NCBI GenBank assembly: GCA_010692635.1
Contig: JAAHGL010000005.1
Location: forward strand, 1 to 64,000
DNA: 64,000 nt
Direction of reading: 5' to 3'
From: Symploca sp. SIO2C1
GTDB taxonomy: Bacteria; Cyanobacteriota; Cyanobacteriia; Cyanobacteriales; Coleofasciculaceae
The position numbers and the translations under genes are program-made. Of this stretch, positions 19,038 to 27,042 are shown piece by piece. The notes beneath the pieces are model-generated. The model was not told the origin of the DNA, made no database searches, and was given only the letters and a program-made list of their open reading frames with translations. Every line of letters starts with the position of its first letter. The first letter of the stretch is position 1.

Positions 19038-19412
19038 ATGGAACTGACCTCAAGAGAAGGCTTGGCGAAGACTTATTCTTTAGCAATGGTCAAAAGCTTT
19101 TTAATTTGGACTTTTACATTAGGAGTTTGCTTGTTGGTCGTCGGTTTTCCGTTGATCGTCTTAATGGTCACAATCGGCGTTATGATGGCGATTACCCTAC
19201 AAGCGGTTCTACCAATGAGTGCTGTTTTGTTAGTGACAGGTATACTGGTTGGAGCCAACGTTTTGGTGGTTGTACTCGGTGCTGGGATTTTAACCTTGAA
19301 AGGTATCCGTCCTCAGGAAGTTAGTTGGTTGAGCTGGTTACACGGTGAAGCTAATGTTCTGCATACTCCTGTTTTTGCAGCTTGCCCACTCACTTGTGAT
19401 ATTCAAAAGTAG
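19038..19412 (+). CDS. Small two-helix membrane protein, unknown function
   Basis: 124 residues from the ATG at 19038, chosen because AAGGAG lies 8 nt upstream; an earlier in-frame start at 18972 has no ribosome site and adds a basic, non-conserved-looking peptide. Two long hydrophobic segments (about 16-55, LIWTFTLGVCLLVVGFPLIV onward, and 60-90, PMSAVLLVTGILVGANVLVV onward) predict an integral membrane hairpin. The C-terminal ~35 residues are soluble (PQEVSWLSWLHGEANVLHT). No family recognised. Confidence 0.65.
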   Translation: MELTSREGLAKTYSLAMVKSFLIWTFTLGVCLLVVGFPLIVLMVTIGVMMAITLQAVLPMSAVLLVTGILVGANVLVVVLGAGILTLKGIRPQEVSWLSWLHGEANVLHTPVFAACPLTCDIQK

Positions 19413-19421
19413 AAATTAAAT

Positions 19422-19533
19422 ATAGCGTTTCTCATTTAGATGGAGGTACAAAGATCCTGGTTTTTGGGAATGGGGAATAGGGAATAGGGAATAGGGAATA
19501 GGAGGTGTACCTCACGGATGAAAGAACTGCTAT
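19422..19533 (+). mobile_element. MITE-like family 3, copy 1
   Basis: A palindromic element starting ATAGCGTTTCTC and ending GAACTGCTAT, with an inner GAGGTAC/GTACCTC pair, interrupted by a (GGGAATA)n minisatellite at 19469-19502. A second copy lies in reverse orientation at 59344-59435, with the same TCATTTAGATG, TACAAAGA and CTGGTTTTTGGGAATGGGG blocks. Confidence 0.65.
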
Positions 19534-19727
19534 AGATTCAAAATTATGGATGAGTTAGAAAAACTCACCTATATTGCAGGGGAGGGGCGACATTTAGTTG
19601 CCCCTATATTTTTTTATAAAGGGAGATACGAAGTAGGGAATATAGATTAGCAAAAAATTTATCATGAGTTAGGTAGATAAGAACAGGCAAGATGCCTGTT
19701 CCACAGGATTTTTGTCAAACTCTTACT

Positions 19728-19757
19728 AATGACAAATGACAAATGACAAATGACAAA
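19728..19757. repeat. ATGACAA heptamer repeat after ndhH
   Basis: Four tandem TGACAAA-type heptamers just downstream of the ndhH stop. The rest of the 19534-19767 gap contains a GAACAGGC...GCCTGTTC hairpin (about 19681-19702) and no gene. Confidence 0.6.
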
Positions 19758-19767
19758 CAACAATTGT

Positions 19768-20964
19768 TTACCTGTCTACAGAACCCATAATGATATCAAT
19801 GCTGCCGAGAATTGCCATAATATCAGCAACCTTCATACCTCGTAGGAGATTAGGCAGAATTTGCAGATTGTTGAAATCTGGTGCGCGAATCTTCCAACGC
19901 CAAGGAAAGACATTATCATCTCCGATGATGAAAATACCCAATTCACCTTTGCCAGATTCCATACGCACATAATGCTCACCAGCAGGAATCTTGAAAGTAG
20001 GAGCAATTTTCTTACCTTGGAACTGATAGTCAAAATCGTTCCACTGGGATTTTTTCCCTTCTGCCATACGCTTGGCTTCTAGGTTCTCGTAAGGACCACC
20101 GGGTAGTCCTTTCAACGCTTGACGGATAATTTTGAGTGACTCCCGCATCTCCCGAATACGCACCAAATAACGGGCAAAGCAATCACCAGCGGTTTCCCAG
20201 TGTACTTCCCAGTCGAAGTCGTCGTAGCATTCATAATGGTCAACTTTACGTAAGTCCCACTTAACACCAGAAGCTCGCAGCATAGGACCAGAAAGACTCC
20301 AGTTAATTGCCTCTTCCCGGCTAATAGTGCCAATTCCTTCAACCCGGCGACGGAAGATGGGATTGTTGGTGATTAAGCGCTCGTACTCATCTACCTTGGG
20401 GTCAAAATAGTCACAGAAGTCTTCACACTTATCTACCCAACCGTAGGGTAAATCAACCGCAACACCACCAATACGGAAGTAGTTATTATTAATCAACCGC
20501 TGTCCCGAAGCAGCTTCCCACAAGTCATAAATTAGCTCCCGTTCCCGGAAGATGTAAAAGAACGGTGTCTGAGCACCAACATCCGCCAGAAATGGTCCAA
20601 GCCACAACAGGTGATTAGCAATCCGATTCAACTCCAGCATAATCACCCGGATATAGCTGGCCCGTTTGGGTACTGGAATATTAGCCAATTGTTCTGGAGC
20701 ATTAACAGTAATGGCTTCGTTGAACATCCCTGCTGCATAGTCCCACCGACTAACGTAGGGGACATACATCACATTGGTGCGGTTCTCAGCAATTTTCTCC
20801 ATACCCCGGTGTAGGTAACCCAGCACCGGCTCACAATCAATCACGTCTTCTCCATCAAGGGTAACGATTAAGCGCAGCACACCGTGCATGGAGGGGTGAT
20901 GGGGACCCATGTTGAGCACCATGGGGTCGGTTCTAGTCTCGATTCTAGTCTCGATTTTTGGCAT
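19768..20964 (-). CDS. ndhH: NAD(P)H-quinone oxidoreductase subunit H
   Basis: 398-residue 49-kDa-type subunit of the photosynthetic NDH-1 complex in thylakoid membranes, which passes electrons from ferredoxin to plastoquinone in cyclic flow and respiration. Signatures are [48 protein letters not shown] and the C-terminal [19 protein letters not shown]. Length matches the family (~394). The extra residues come from a duplicated N-terminal IETR (a 12-bp DNA duplication near 20937-20960). Cyanobacterial ndhH is normally a stand-alone gene, as here. Confidence 0.97.
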   Translation of the reverse strand: MPKIETRIETRTDPMVLNMGPHHPSMHGVLRLIVTLDGEDVIDCEPVLGYLHRGMEKIAENRTNVMYVPYVSRWDYAAGMFNEAITVNAPEQLANIPVPKRASYIRVIMLELNRIANHLLWLGPFLADVGAQTPFFYIFRERELIYDLWEAASGQRLINNNYFRIGGVAVDLPYGWVDKCEDFCDYFDPKVDEYERLITNNPIFRRRVEGIGTISREEAINWSLSGPMLRASGVKWDLRKVDHYECYDDFDWEVHWETAGDCFARYLVRIREMRESLKIIRQALKGLPGGPYENLEAKRMAEGKKSQWNDFDYQFQGKKIAPTFKIPAGEHYVRMESGKGELGIFIIGDDNVFPWRWKIRAPDFNNLQILPNLLRGMKVADIMAILGSIDIIMGSVDR

Positions 20965-21728
20965 ATATTGATCGGTTGCCCTAACTTTTAGCTGTTAGCT
21001 TATTATCTATCGGTGTATGCCGGAGTGGTTGCTCCATTGAATTTAGGTCGTATACCCATCAATGAAGCCAATTACTCAGCGCTAACCTTATGTTGATTTT
21101 TGTTGCACTGTTCTTAATTATACGAATACACGGGCTGAATGGTTATTGGTTATTGGTTATTGGTTATTGGTCATTTGTACTAATAACCCAAGTTGCTAGT
21201 AGACCATCCACTCTAAAATTGTGATAATGGTTTCCTTGCTATCAAAGTTTCTACAGGATTCTAAGTCACAAAATAAGGATAGATACTCTACTAGTTATAT
21301 ACCTAATCTTTTGAGATCCCCCTAAATCCCCCTTAAAAAGCTATCCATTACGCAAAAGTCGCTGAAATGCCTATTATGCTGTTCGGGTCGATCTTTCAAA
21401 CGCTTGCTATGAAAGGATTCTTATCTTGAGAAACCCAAACTACAACCGGAAATCAGAACGACTGGTATATAAGGGTTACACCGACTTCTGCCTAACGCAT
21501 AGCTTAACAAGGGGGGCTAGGGGGGATCTGAACACTTAGCATTTGTAACTAGCAACTTACGTTAATACATAGACGCGCAGTTTCGGCGGTTTAGGGACAC
21601 AATTTGCTGTAATAGTGATAACCTCTCTACAAAACCCGCCTCTATCAATGATGCGATCGCCTACAGCACCAGCGTAGCTGCTCGCATAAGCTACTGATAT
21701 ACCCTAGACCTCTTACTAAAATTTCGAT
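20965..21728. other. Intergenic region between ndhH and a secreted-protein gene
   Basis: 764 bp without a supported gene. It contains a TTATTGG heptamer tract (about 21141-21172), a MITE-like element (21315-21528) and HIP1 sites. It separates two divergent genes, so both promoters must lie here. Confidence 0.35.
21315..21528. mobile_element. MITE-like element with GATCCCCC terminal repeats
   Basis: A 214-bp segment bounded by imperfect inverted repeats: GATCCCCCTAAATCCCCCTT at 21315-21334 and a 20-bp complement at 21509-21528 (16 of 20 match). No ORF. Similar C-rich/G-rich termini are common in cyanobacterial non-autonomous elements. I could not identify a target duplication. Confidence 0.5.
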
Positions 21729-22421
21729 ATGCAATGTAGAGATACACATCAGCTTAAGAGCTATCGAAGAATCGGCTTTGCTACATTAATTACCTGCCTG
21801 GGTATTGTACTTACTCCTCGCGTGTCCCTAAGTGCGACTATTACCCGTCCTGAATTATCTCCTTCTGCTCAGGGACATGGTTTCGATGAGATAGGAATTG
21901 CTGGCCAAATAGCAAATCAGCCTACGGAATCAACAGAGCCAAGAGTTCCTGCTCCTCTACCTCGTCTTATAACTCCTATACCTCCTCCCTCTCGGCTTTG
22001 CCTTAGCAAATCAACTTCCCTCTTGCGTCCTTCTCGGTTGTTTACTCGTCGTCGTACTACTACTAGACCTAGATTTATTCGCCGTAACTTTTCATCAAAA
22101 GACCAACTTTTGAGTGAGATCGCCCTCCAGTATGCATCAATAGGTCAATTTGATAAAGCTCTGCAAGTTGCCCAAACTATTGAGTCTGCTTCAAACCAAG
22201 CTGACGCGCTCACTAAGATAGCTACCCAGTTAGTTGAGGCAGGACAACAGAGTAAAGCCTCAGAGATTTTGTCTCAAGCTTTGGAGATTGCAGAATCTCT
22301 CAATACTAAACCTTTAACTATCAGGAGAGAATCTGTACCACCACGTCCATTAACACCACGATTTGAATTAACACCACGTCGATTTACGCCACCACCTGAA
22401 TTCACCCAACCGACAAAATAG
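21729..22421 (+). CDS. Secreted protein with TPR-like helical repeats
   Basis: 230 residues. A signal peptide is likely (basic MQCRDTHQLKSYRR, then IGFATLITCLGIVLTP, cleavage near VSLSA). A Pro/Arg-rich stretch follows (about 70-115). Then two helical hairpins occupy about 125-190 (LLSEIALQYASIGQFDKALQ, IATQLVEAGQQSKASEIL), the A-x2-Y-x-x-x-G-x-x-x-x-A pattern of TPR-type repeats common in cyanobacterial secreted proteins. The tail is rich in PRPLTPRFELTPRR motifs. Function unknown; probably periplasmic or cell-surface. Confidence 0.7.
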   Translation: MQCRDTHQLKSYRRIGFATLITCLGIVLTPRVSLSATITRPELSPSAQGHGFDEIGIAGQIANQPTESTEPRVPAPLPRLITPIPPPSRLCLSKSTSLLRPSRLFTRRRTTTRPRFIRRNFSSKDQLLSEIALQYASIGQFDKALQVAQTIESASNQADALTKIATQLVEAGQQSKASEILSQALEIAESLNTKPLTIRRESVPPRPLTPRFELTPRRFTPPPEFTQPTK

Positions 22422-22451
22422 TTGTTCTAGAACACCGATTCAGTATTGGAG

Positions 22452-22517
22452 AGAAACCGGGTTTCTCGTGAGGACAACAATGAAATATCAGCATTTTTTG
22501 CCAAGAAACCCGGTTTC
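22452..22517. repeat. Palindromic repeat PR, intergenic copy A
   Basis: A 66-bp element with inverted ends AGAAACCGGGTTTCT and AGAAACCCGGTTTC. Its centre (GAGGACAACAATGAAATATC...) recurs in two copies inside coding sequences at 28047 and 31282. Here it could also act as a bidirectional hairpin between two genes. Confidence 0.75.
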
Positions 22518-22534
22518 ACCAATCGATGTTCTAG

Positions 22535-24409
22535 GTGAAAGAGTTCGAGCAATTTTTTGGTAATCTAATAATTTTAAAGTTTAAATTGCTTAAAACTCGC
22601 CGCCCACTCCTGAGCGCAGCTTTATTTGTCTTCTTCTTCATCCTTACCCTCATTGTTGTGCTCTCTATCAACAAACTAGTGATGACAACTCCACCTCAGC
22701 TGCTAACTGATCCGTTTTTGCAACTACCCACTCAGAATTCAGTAAGAGTCGTTTGGTTTACCGAGTTTGCCGGTTCTAGCCATACTGTTAGCTACGGAGA
22801 GGGACTCAAGCAAAGTGCTATTGCTACTACTACCAAACTCAGTCGCACTCGTGAAGACCAAAAATCCCAAGTAGGCGAGCAGACACCAACAAATCAGATT
22901 TACCAAAAACCGATGATGCGGGACATTTGGCGTCATGAGGCGGTAGTGAGTGGATTGAGTTCTGGTAAGCGGATTCCTTATCAGGTGACGAGCATCACTG
23001 AAAATGGTCAGGAAGTGAGTACTAACCAGTTTACCCTTACAGCTCAACCAAACCCACAGACACCACTGAAAATTCTGCTAACCTCTGATCATCAGTTAAT
23101 GCCGATGACAGCAGCCAATCTCCAGAAGGTGGCTGAAACTATGGGGAAAGTTGATGGGGTTTTCTTTGCTGGTGACTTAGTAAATGTTCCCGATCGCGCC
23201 TCGGAATGGTTTGATGATAATCGAGGAGGTGCTTTCTTTCCCTCTCTCCAAGGTCGTGGTAACTACCAATTAGATCAAGCTGGTGTTAAGACGACTTACA
23301 CTGGTGGTGAATTGATTCAACATGCGCCACTGTTTACCGCGATCGGCAATCATGAGGTAATGGGGCGTTTTTCTGTCGATAGTAACTTAAATGAGCAGTT
23401 TAATGACCCCTTTCCCCGTGCTGTTGCCCAACAGTTTTATCAAAACAATGTCCAAAATTTGAATCCCCAGAATGACTCTAACTTACAGCAAACTTGGCTG
23501 AAAAATAATTCTTTTAATATTGACACCTATAGCGAGATCTTCACCCTACCTCAAAATCAATTTGGTGGCGAAAAGTATTATGCTGTCACTTTTGGGGATG
23601 TTCGTTTAGTCGTGTTGTACATTACCAATATCTGGAGAACTCCTAGTCTGAAAGCTGATGCTAGGGGCAGATATCGGGAACGGGAAGCAGATTTGAACCA
23701 TCCAGATAAGTGGGGGTATGGACAGCATATCTTTGAGTCAGTTGCTCCAGGTAGCCCTCAATATAACTGGCTACAGTCGGAGTTAAATAGCCCAGAGTTT
23801 CAGCAAGCAAAGTATAAAGTCGTAATGTTTCACCATCCGCCCCATTCTCTAGGTGATAATATTGTGCCAGCTTATACTGACCCGATACAGCTCATTGAAC
23901 GGGATGGTGAGGGAAATATTCAAGGAGTACGTTATGAGTATCCTAAAGCCAAAGATTACATTATTCGTGATGTGATGCCCTTGCTCGAAAAAGCAAGAGT
24001 ACAGTTAATATTCTATGGTCACTCCCATCTCTGGAACCGTTTTGTCAGTTCTAGCGGCATACATTTTCTGGAATCTTCTAATGTAGGCAATACTTACGGT
24101 GCGGCTTCTATCGGTAACAAACAGCGTTCAGTACCAACAGGCTATCGGGAAGAGTATACGGTTTTAGGAGATCCTAATGGTTTAGAACCAGTGATACCTA
24201 CCCTATCTCCGCTGCTGGGAGCAGATAATCAACCTTTGCCTTATATTGCTAGCAACGATATCACTGTTTTTAGTATTTTGGACACCGCTACTGGTAAAGT
24301 TAGTAGTTATCGCTTTGATACCCGGCATCCGGAATCAGAGGTCGTAAAATTTGATGAATTTAGCTTGAAACCGAAGAATTCCCCGGGATCGCTTCGCCCC
24401 ACCAATTGA
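22535..24409 (+). CDS. Membrane-anchored calcineurin-like metallophosphoesterase
   Basis: 624 residues. A GTG start gives an N-terminal membrane anchor (about 24-46, RPLLSAALFVFFFILTLIVV). Then comes a fibronectin-III-like domain of the purple-acid-phosphatase type (VRVVWFTEFAGSSHTVSYG to about 150) and a metallophosphoesterase domain (about 165-530) with metal-binding motifs GDLVN (about 210), IGNHEV (about 270), FHHPPHS and GHSHLWNR. Probably an extracytoplasmic phosphatase; the substrate is unknown. No Shine-Dalgarno is visible before the GTG; the next start, ATG 22682, would remove the anchor. The last codons (GSLRPTN) are encoded by a dispersed repeat (24384 onward). Confidence 0.85.
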   Translation: MKEFEQFFGNLIILKFKLLKTRRPLLSAALFVFFFILTLIVVLSINKLVMTTPPQLLTDPFLQLPTQNSVRVVWFTEFAGSSHTVSYGEGLKQSAIATTTKLSRTREDQKSQVGEQTPTNQIYQKPMMRDIWRHEAVVSGLSSGKRIPYQVTSITENGQEVSTNQFTLTAQPNPQTPLKILLTSDHQLMPMTAANLQKVAETMGKVDGVFFAGDLVNVPDRASEWFDDNRGGAFFPSLQGRGNYQLDQAGVKTTYTGGELIQHAPLFTAIGNHEVMGRFSVDSNLNEQFNDPFPRAVAQQFYQNNVQNLNPQNDSNLQQTWLKNNSFNIDTYSEIFTLPQNQFGGEKYYAVTFGDVRLVVLYITNIWRTPSLKADARGRYREREADLNHPDKWGYGQHIFESVAPGSPQYNWLQSELNSPEFQQAKYKVVMFHHPPHSLGDNIVPAYTDPIQLIERDGEGNIQGVRYEYPKAKDYIIRDVMPLLEKARVQLIFYGHSHLWNRFVSSSGIHFLESSNVGNTYGAASIGNKQRSVPTGYREEYTVLGDPNGLEPVIPTLSPLLGADNQPLPYIASNDITVFSILDTATGKVSSYRFDTRHPESEVVKFDEFSLKPKNSPGSLRPTN

Positions 24410-24462
24410 ATGGGAGAAACAATTCTCTTCCCTCCTGACTCGGAGACTCAGTGTTTATTCAG
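24384..24462 (+). repeat. Dispersed repeat family 4, copy 1
   Basis: An ~80-bp sequence starting GCTTCGCCCC and containing TTGAATGGGAGAAACAATTC, GACTCGGAGACTCAGTG and TTTATTCAGAG. It recurs at 45424-45468 (partial) and, inverted, at 47146-47228. This copy overlaps the 3' end of the phosphoesterase gene. Confidence 0.7.
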
Positions 24463-24562
24463 AGATTAGCCATTAACAATTAGCCATTAGCCATTAGCCA
24501 TTAGCCATTAGCCATTAACAATTATCCATTATCCATTATCCATTATCCATTATCCATTATCA
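24463..24562. repeat. CATTAGC/CATTATC heptamer tract
   Basis: About 14 tandem heptamers (first CATTAGC, then CATTATC) immediately before the convergent DUF2232 stop. The unit carries a TAG stop in a forward frame, unlike tracts found inside genes. Confidence 0.85.
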
Positions 24563-24564
24563 AT

Positions 24565-25398
24565 TCACTCATAATCTAGTAAAATCTGTACCCAGTTTGG
24601 TGGTCTGGGAATCGGATTACCTAATCTATCAAGCATGAGTAAGGCGACAATATGCACAACAAATAAGTAAACAATATTGTTGATCAAAATCATTACCACT
24701 GCGATCGCTTGAATCAAAGTTAAACTTGGCTCAATGAGTAACCCCAGTTTCACAAATCCCCACTCTGCCAATTCGGTAACCTGACTCATGAAGTAAAGCC
24801 AGACATCTTCCCCCAAAAGAATCGAGAATAGCCAAAGCTTAAAGAAAACTCCAAAACTCCCAATCAATGTACCAGTACTAATGGAAAATAGCCAACTGGC
24901 TTGGCGTTTCCATAATGCTCCGAGTTGGACTCCCATGATCCCAAAAGGGATAAAAAAGATAATACTACGGGTTGGTCCCATTAGTACTGACAACAATAAC
25001 CCTGAAACCAAGGCTGCCATCCAAGATGCCCGGTTTCCCCACCGCATATAGACTAAGGCAATGGGTACTGGGAAAAAAATCTTGAGTAATGGTCCTAGGG
25101 GAAAGTAATAATTTATTAGCCAAATCAAACTGGCGGTACTAGCAAGAAAAGCTGTTTCCACCATAGCTAGGGGGGCTTCAGAGCTAGACGGCAAACCTCT
25201 TGGTTTCTCCCCGTACTCTTTCCCCTTACTTACAAGATAGTCCTTCTCAGAAGCTGGTGGTGAGGTGTCAAAATCAACAACACCCGCTGCATCAGAATTT
25301 TCCCTTAAGGACTCCTCCTCTGATTTTAAAGACTTTTTTTTACTTTCCCCGGAAGGATCAGGGTGAGAAGCTTGGGAATAATCAAAAGAATCGCTCAT
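24565..25398 (-). CDS. DUF2232 (YybS-like) integral membrane protein
   Basis: 277 residues. A polar, Ser/Glu/Lys-rich N-terminus (1-75) is followed by about seven hydrophobic segments, from AMVETAFLASTASLIWLI to IVYLFVVHIVALLMLDRL, and the C-terminal signature RLGNPIPRPPNWVQILLDYE found in cyanobacterial DUF2232 proteins. Relatives resemble ECF-transporter S-component-like membrane proteins, but function is not established. The ATG at 25398 has no strong ribosome site in view. It lies alone between repeat tracts. Confidence 0.85.
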   Translation of the reverse strand: MSDSFDYSQASHPDPSGESKKKSLKSEEESLRENSDAAGVVDFDTSPPASEKDYLVSKGKEYGEKPRGLPSSSEAPLAMVETAFLASTASLIWLINYYFPLGPLLKIFFPVPIALVYMRWGNRASWMAALVSGLLLSVLMGPTRSIIFFIPFGIMGVQLGALWKRQASWLFSISTGTLIGSFGVFFKLWLFSILLGEDVWLYFMSQVTELAEWGFVKLGLLIEPSLTLIQAIAVVMILINNIVYLFVVHIVALLMLDRLGNPIPRPPNWVQILLDYE

Positions 25399-25439
25399 GC
25401 AGATTTAGCTGAAACAGCGAGAAGCCCCGTAATCTACCT

Positions 25440-25600
25440 TCATTAATGAATAATGGATAATGAATAATGGATAATTACAAGAAGGTTAAAACCTTGCTTG
25501 ATTGAATATAAGGAAATCTCAAGCGCACTTTTTTCTCCTTAAGAGGAGAGGCTTTAAACGGGATTGATTAATTATCAATTATCAATTATCAATTATCAAT
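25440..25600. repeat. Two heptamer tracts (AATAATGG-type and TATCAAT)
   Basis: Tandem ATAATGGATAATGAATAATGG units at 25445-25478 and (ATTATCA)n at 25569-25600 between convergently spaced minus-strand genes. No gene is visible. Confidence 0.7.
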
Positions 25601-25666
25601 TGGTAAGGTTAGAGACGGGGAATGTCGGCGTAGCTTTGTCTTAAGCTATCACCAGTAAATTAAGAC

Positions 25667-26374
25667 TTAAGCAATAATCCGCTCTAAGGCATTAACATCG
25701 GGGATATACATGATATCGTGTTCCCGTTTAATCAGCCCCTTTTTCTCTAGTTTAGTCAATACCCGTGTGACTGTCTCCCGCGCCAGTCCACTGAGGCTGC
25801 TTAACTCTCTGTGAGGTAAGTTGGGAATTTCTGTTCCTTGTTGTTTTAGTTGTCCTTGTCCCTCTGCTAAAAACAGTAAGGTATCTGCTACCCGTGAGGT
25901 ACTATCTGACTCCCGCAAGCGGAGACGCCGGTTAACTTGACGCAGACGTTTTGCCATCAGCTGAGACAAGCGGAAACCAGCTAAAGGATCAGAATGAATC
26001 AACTGTAGAAAATCCTGGGATGGAATGCTACCAATCGTTGTGGGAGTCAGGGTAATCACATCTGTTGAACGAGGAACCTCATCCAACGCCGCCATTTCAC
26101 CGAAGATTTCTCCTCTGCCAAGAATATTTAGGGTCACCTCTTTGCCATCAAGATTGTAGGTGCGAATTTTTGCCCAACCCTCCAGTATAAAATACACAGA
26201 GCCTCCCCAGTCATTTTCCAGCAAAATTACTCGATTAGCCGGATGGCTTCGGGTAACAACATTGGCTGTTGCTTGCTCCACATGCTTACTGGATAAACCA
26301 TCAAAAAGAGGAGAAGCACAAATCAATTCATTAGCACTAGAATTCATTTCATGTGAGCTGTATCGGTCGTCCAT
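25667..26374 (-). CDS. Crp/Fnr-family transcriptional regulator
   Basis: 235 residues. The N-terminal cyclic-nucleotide-binding domain (about 20-135) carries GGSVYFILEGWAKI and the phosphate-binding cassette GEIFGEMAALDEVPRSTDV, where the PRST Arg-Ser pair matches cAMP-binding relatives such as cyanobacterial SYCRP1. The dimer helix follows (FRLSQLMAKRLRQVNRRLR), then a winged helix (about 165-235) with recognition helix HRELSSLSGLARETVTRVLTKLEKKGLI. It probably controls motility or adhesion genes in response to cAMP, though ligand and regulon are inferred. ATG 26374 is used; ATG 26347 would shorten it by nine residues. Confidence 0.9.
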   Translation of the reverse strand: MDDRYSSHEMNSSANELICASPLFDGLSSKHVEQATANVVTRSHPANRVILLENDWGGSVYFILEGWAKIRTYNLDGKEVTLNILGRGEIFGEMAALDEVPRSTDVITLTPTTIGSIPSQDFLQLIHSDPLAGFRLSQLMAKRLRQVNRRLRLRESDSTSRVADTLLFLAEGQGQLKQQGTEIPNLPHRELSSLSGLARETVTRVLTKLEKKGLIKREHDIMYIPDVNALERIIA

Positions 26375-26982
26375 TAGATCATGAGCACATTGTAAACACC
26401 GTGGGCAGATAGATACTCATCTATCAAATAAATTGAGGCATGAGACTTTGCTCATTTGACTTGGGCAGAAAATAACCTAAGTAAACAAACAATTTTGCCT
26501 CAAGCAGTTCACCAACTTTCCACGATAAGCCAGAATGGCGGATGCAGCTAGAGTTTCCTCACACATGATGACTCTACCACTCCGGAGGTTTCTTCAAGCG
26601 CTAATCCATCTGGAGAACATAAGGCAATGATCGAGGAGTAGGTACATAAGACTATTATCCTCTATATTGCTATATATCTAAAAATTCTGCTCCTAAGACA
26701 GGTTGCAGATTCTTAAGAGTGCCCGACCGGCGGCGCGCCAACCCCAATGAATGGAAAAAACAAGTCAAATCCTCTTCCCTTCTGCCTCCTGCCCTCTGCC
26801 TCCTGCCTTCTTTCTTCAGAGAAGTGTTTAAACTCATCCATGTTGTTTGCTGAACTTTTGGTGAACTAGCTGCTGAAGTATGAAGTTTAGCTCACGATAA
26901 GATGTATTCTATTATACTATTTTTTAGCAACAACTTCCCGTAAAAAGTTAGGCTAATGAGCGTCTCACAGTAGTCAGGAGGT
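26375..26982. other. Intergenic region between crp-like gene and unknown operon
   Basis: About 610 bp between divergent genes. It contains a CTGCCTC/CTGCCTT heptamer tract at 26778-26812, preceded by AACAAGTCA-type sequence that resembles the copy at 60970-61030. No gene supported. The AGGAGG at 26976-26981 serves the leader ORF that follows. Confidence 0.4.
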
Positions 26983-26985
26983 ATG

Positions 26986-27042
26986 ATGGCTATTACGCGA
27001 AGTTTCTTCAATTCACTTGTTCTGGGCAAAATTCCACCGTGA
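26986..27042 (+). CDS. Leader peptide coupled to the downstream GTG start
   Basis: An 18-codon ORF (MAITRSFFNSLVLGKIPP) following AGGAGG at 26976-26981, 4 nt before this ATG; an ATG at 26983 adds one Met. Its TGA (27040-27042) overlaps the GTG start (27039-27041) of the 873-residue gene as GTGA. Translation of the leader could deliver ribosomes to that weak start, which has no Shine-Dalgarno of its own. No family is known; the call rests on the geometry. Confidence 0.5.
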   Translation: MAITRSFFNSLVLGKIPP

